Assembly: GCA_947475855.1 (NCBI GenBank)
Contig: CANJPN010000445.1
Coordinates: 1-5,547 of the forward strand
DNA length: 5,547 bases
Origin: Bradyrhizobiaceae bacterium
GTDB taxonomy: Bacteria; Pseudomonadota; Alphaproteobacteria; Rhizobiales; Hyphomicrobiaceae
Direction: 5' to 3'
The translations under genes and the position numbers were made by a program. Positions 5,425-5,547 of the stretch are shown here, in pieces. Position 1 is the first letter of the stretch; each line of letters opens with the position of its first letter. The notes beneath the pieces were generated by a model. It saw only the letters and a list, made by a program, of their open reading frames with translations. It did no database searches and had not been told where the DNA came from.

Positions 5425-5547
5425 TCAGGTTGCAGTCAATGCAGGCGTCGCTGGTGGGGGGCCGGCGAGACGCATCAAGGCGAGGGTCGCAAGCAGGACG
5501 CGCCAAAGCTCTCTGAGCCACGCCAGCAGCCTGGCGAAGTTGTAACC
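5425..5547 (-). CDS. C-terminal end of an IS5-type transposase (partial)
   Basis: On the minus strand a frame is open from the right edge for 40 codons and stops at 5425-5427. It begins GYNFARLLAWLRELWRVLLA and ends in a Pro/Ala/Thr-rich tail. The pattern GYN(F/L)xxLLxWLRxL followed by a hydrophobic helix is the usual C-terminus of IS5-family DDE transposases after their last catalytic region. The rest of the gene, with its catalytic residues, lies beyond the window, so the family is a judgement from the tail alone. The element's left end should fall in the roughly 60 bases between the FmdE-like stop and 5424. I could not identify a terminal inverted repeat or target duplication there, because the other end is missing. 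Confidence 0.6.
   Translation of the reverse strand, partial: GYNFARLLAWLRELWRVLLATLALMRLAGPPPATPALTAT

Overview
The window looks like chromosome from an alphaproteobacterium, most likely of the order Hyphomicrobiales. The base composition is GC-rich and the codons end mostly in G or C. Two genes belong to families best known from that group: a secreted TIGR02301/DUF2385-type protein and the long alphaproteobacterial form of the YcjX-YcjF pair. The genus cannot be fixed from this sequence.

All complete genes lie on the + strand. At the left edge is a possible 26-codon C-terminal tail of an upstream gene (3-83). Next comes a Nudix hydrolase (200-685) with a perfect Nudix box. A TTG-started exported TIGR02301-family protein (800-1225) follows, and then a small acidic helical protein of unknown function (1420-1665). 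The 194-base gap before this small protein holds a spaced 13-base direct repeat, a 7+7 palindrome and a second dyad. These make it the most regulation-like non-coding stretch in the window. A 10-bp GC-rich hairpin (1674-1701) closes this block.

The central block is a tightly coupled pair. One gene is a YcjX-type P-loop GTPase (1819-3291). The other is a YcjF/TIGR01620-type inner-membrane protein with a DUF697 domain (3288-4379). They share an ATGA stop/start overlap and probably work together at the membrane, as the pair does in the psp/heat-shock setting of enterobacteria. No psp genes are visible here.

The right block is a probable two-gene export operon with its own candidate promoter (4402-4430). 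It encodes a periplasmic monoheme cytochrome c (4486-4848). Eleven bases later comes a secreted protein with an FmdE-like (formylmethanofuran dehydrogenase subunit E) domain (4860-5363). The FmdE-like protein has a signal peptide, lacks the usual Cys of the HGHxCPG motif and has no C-terminal zinc finger. It is therefore not a plausible methanofuran enzyme subunit. A periplasmic FmdE-like protein paired with a c-type cytochrome is the least explained system in the window. At the right edge the minus strand carries the last 40 codons of what looks like an IS5-type transposase, so a mobile element begins just beyond this operon.

No tRNA, rRNA, CRISPR array or origin was seen. No gene-free stretch exceeds 300 bases.
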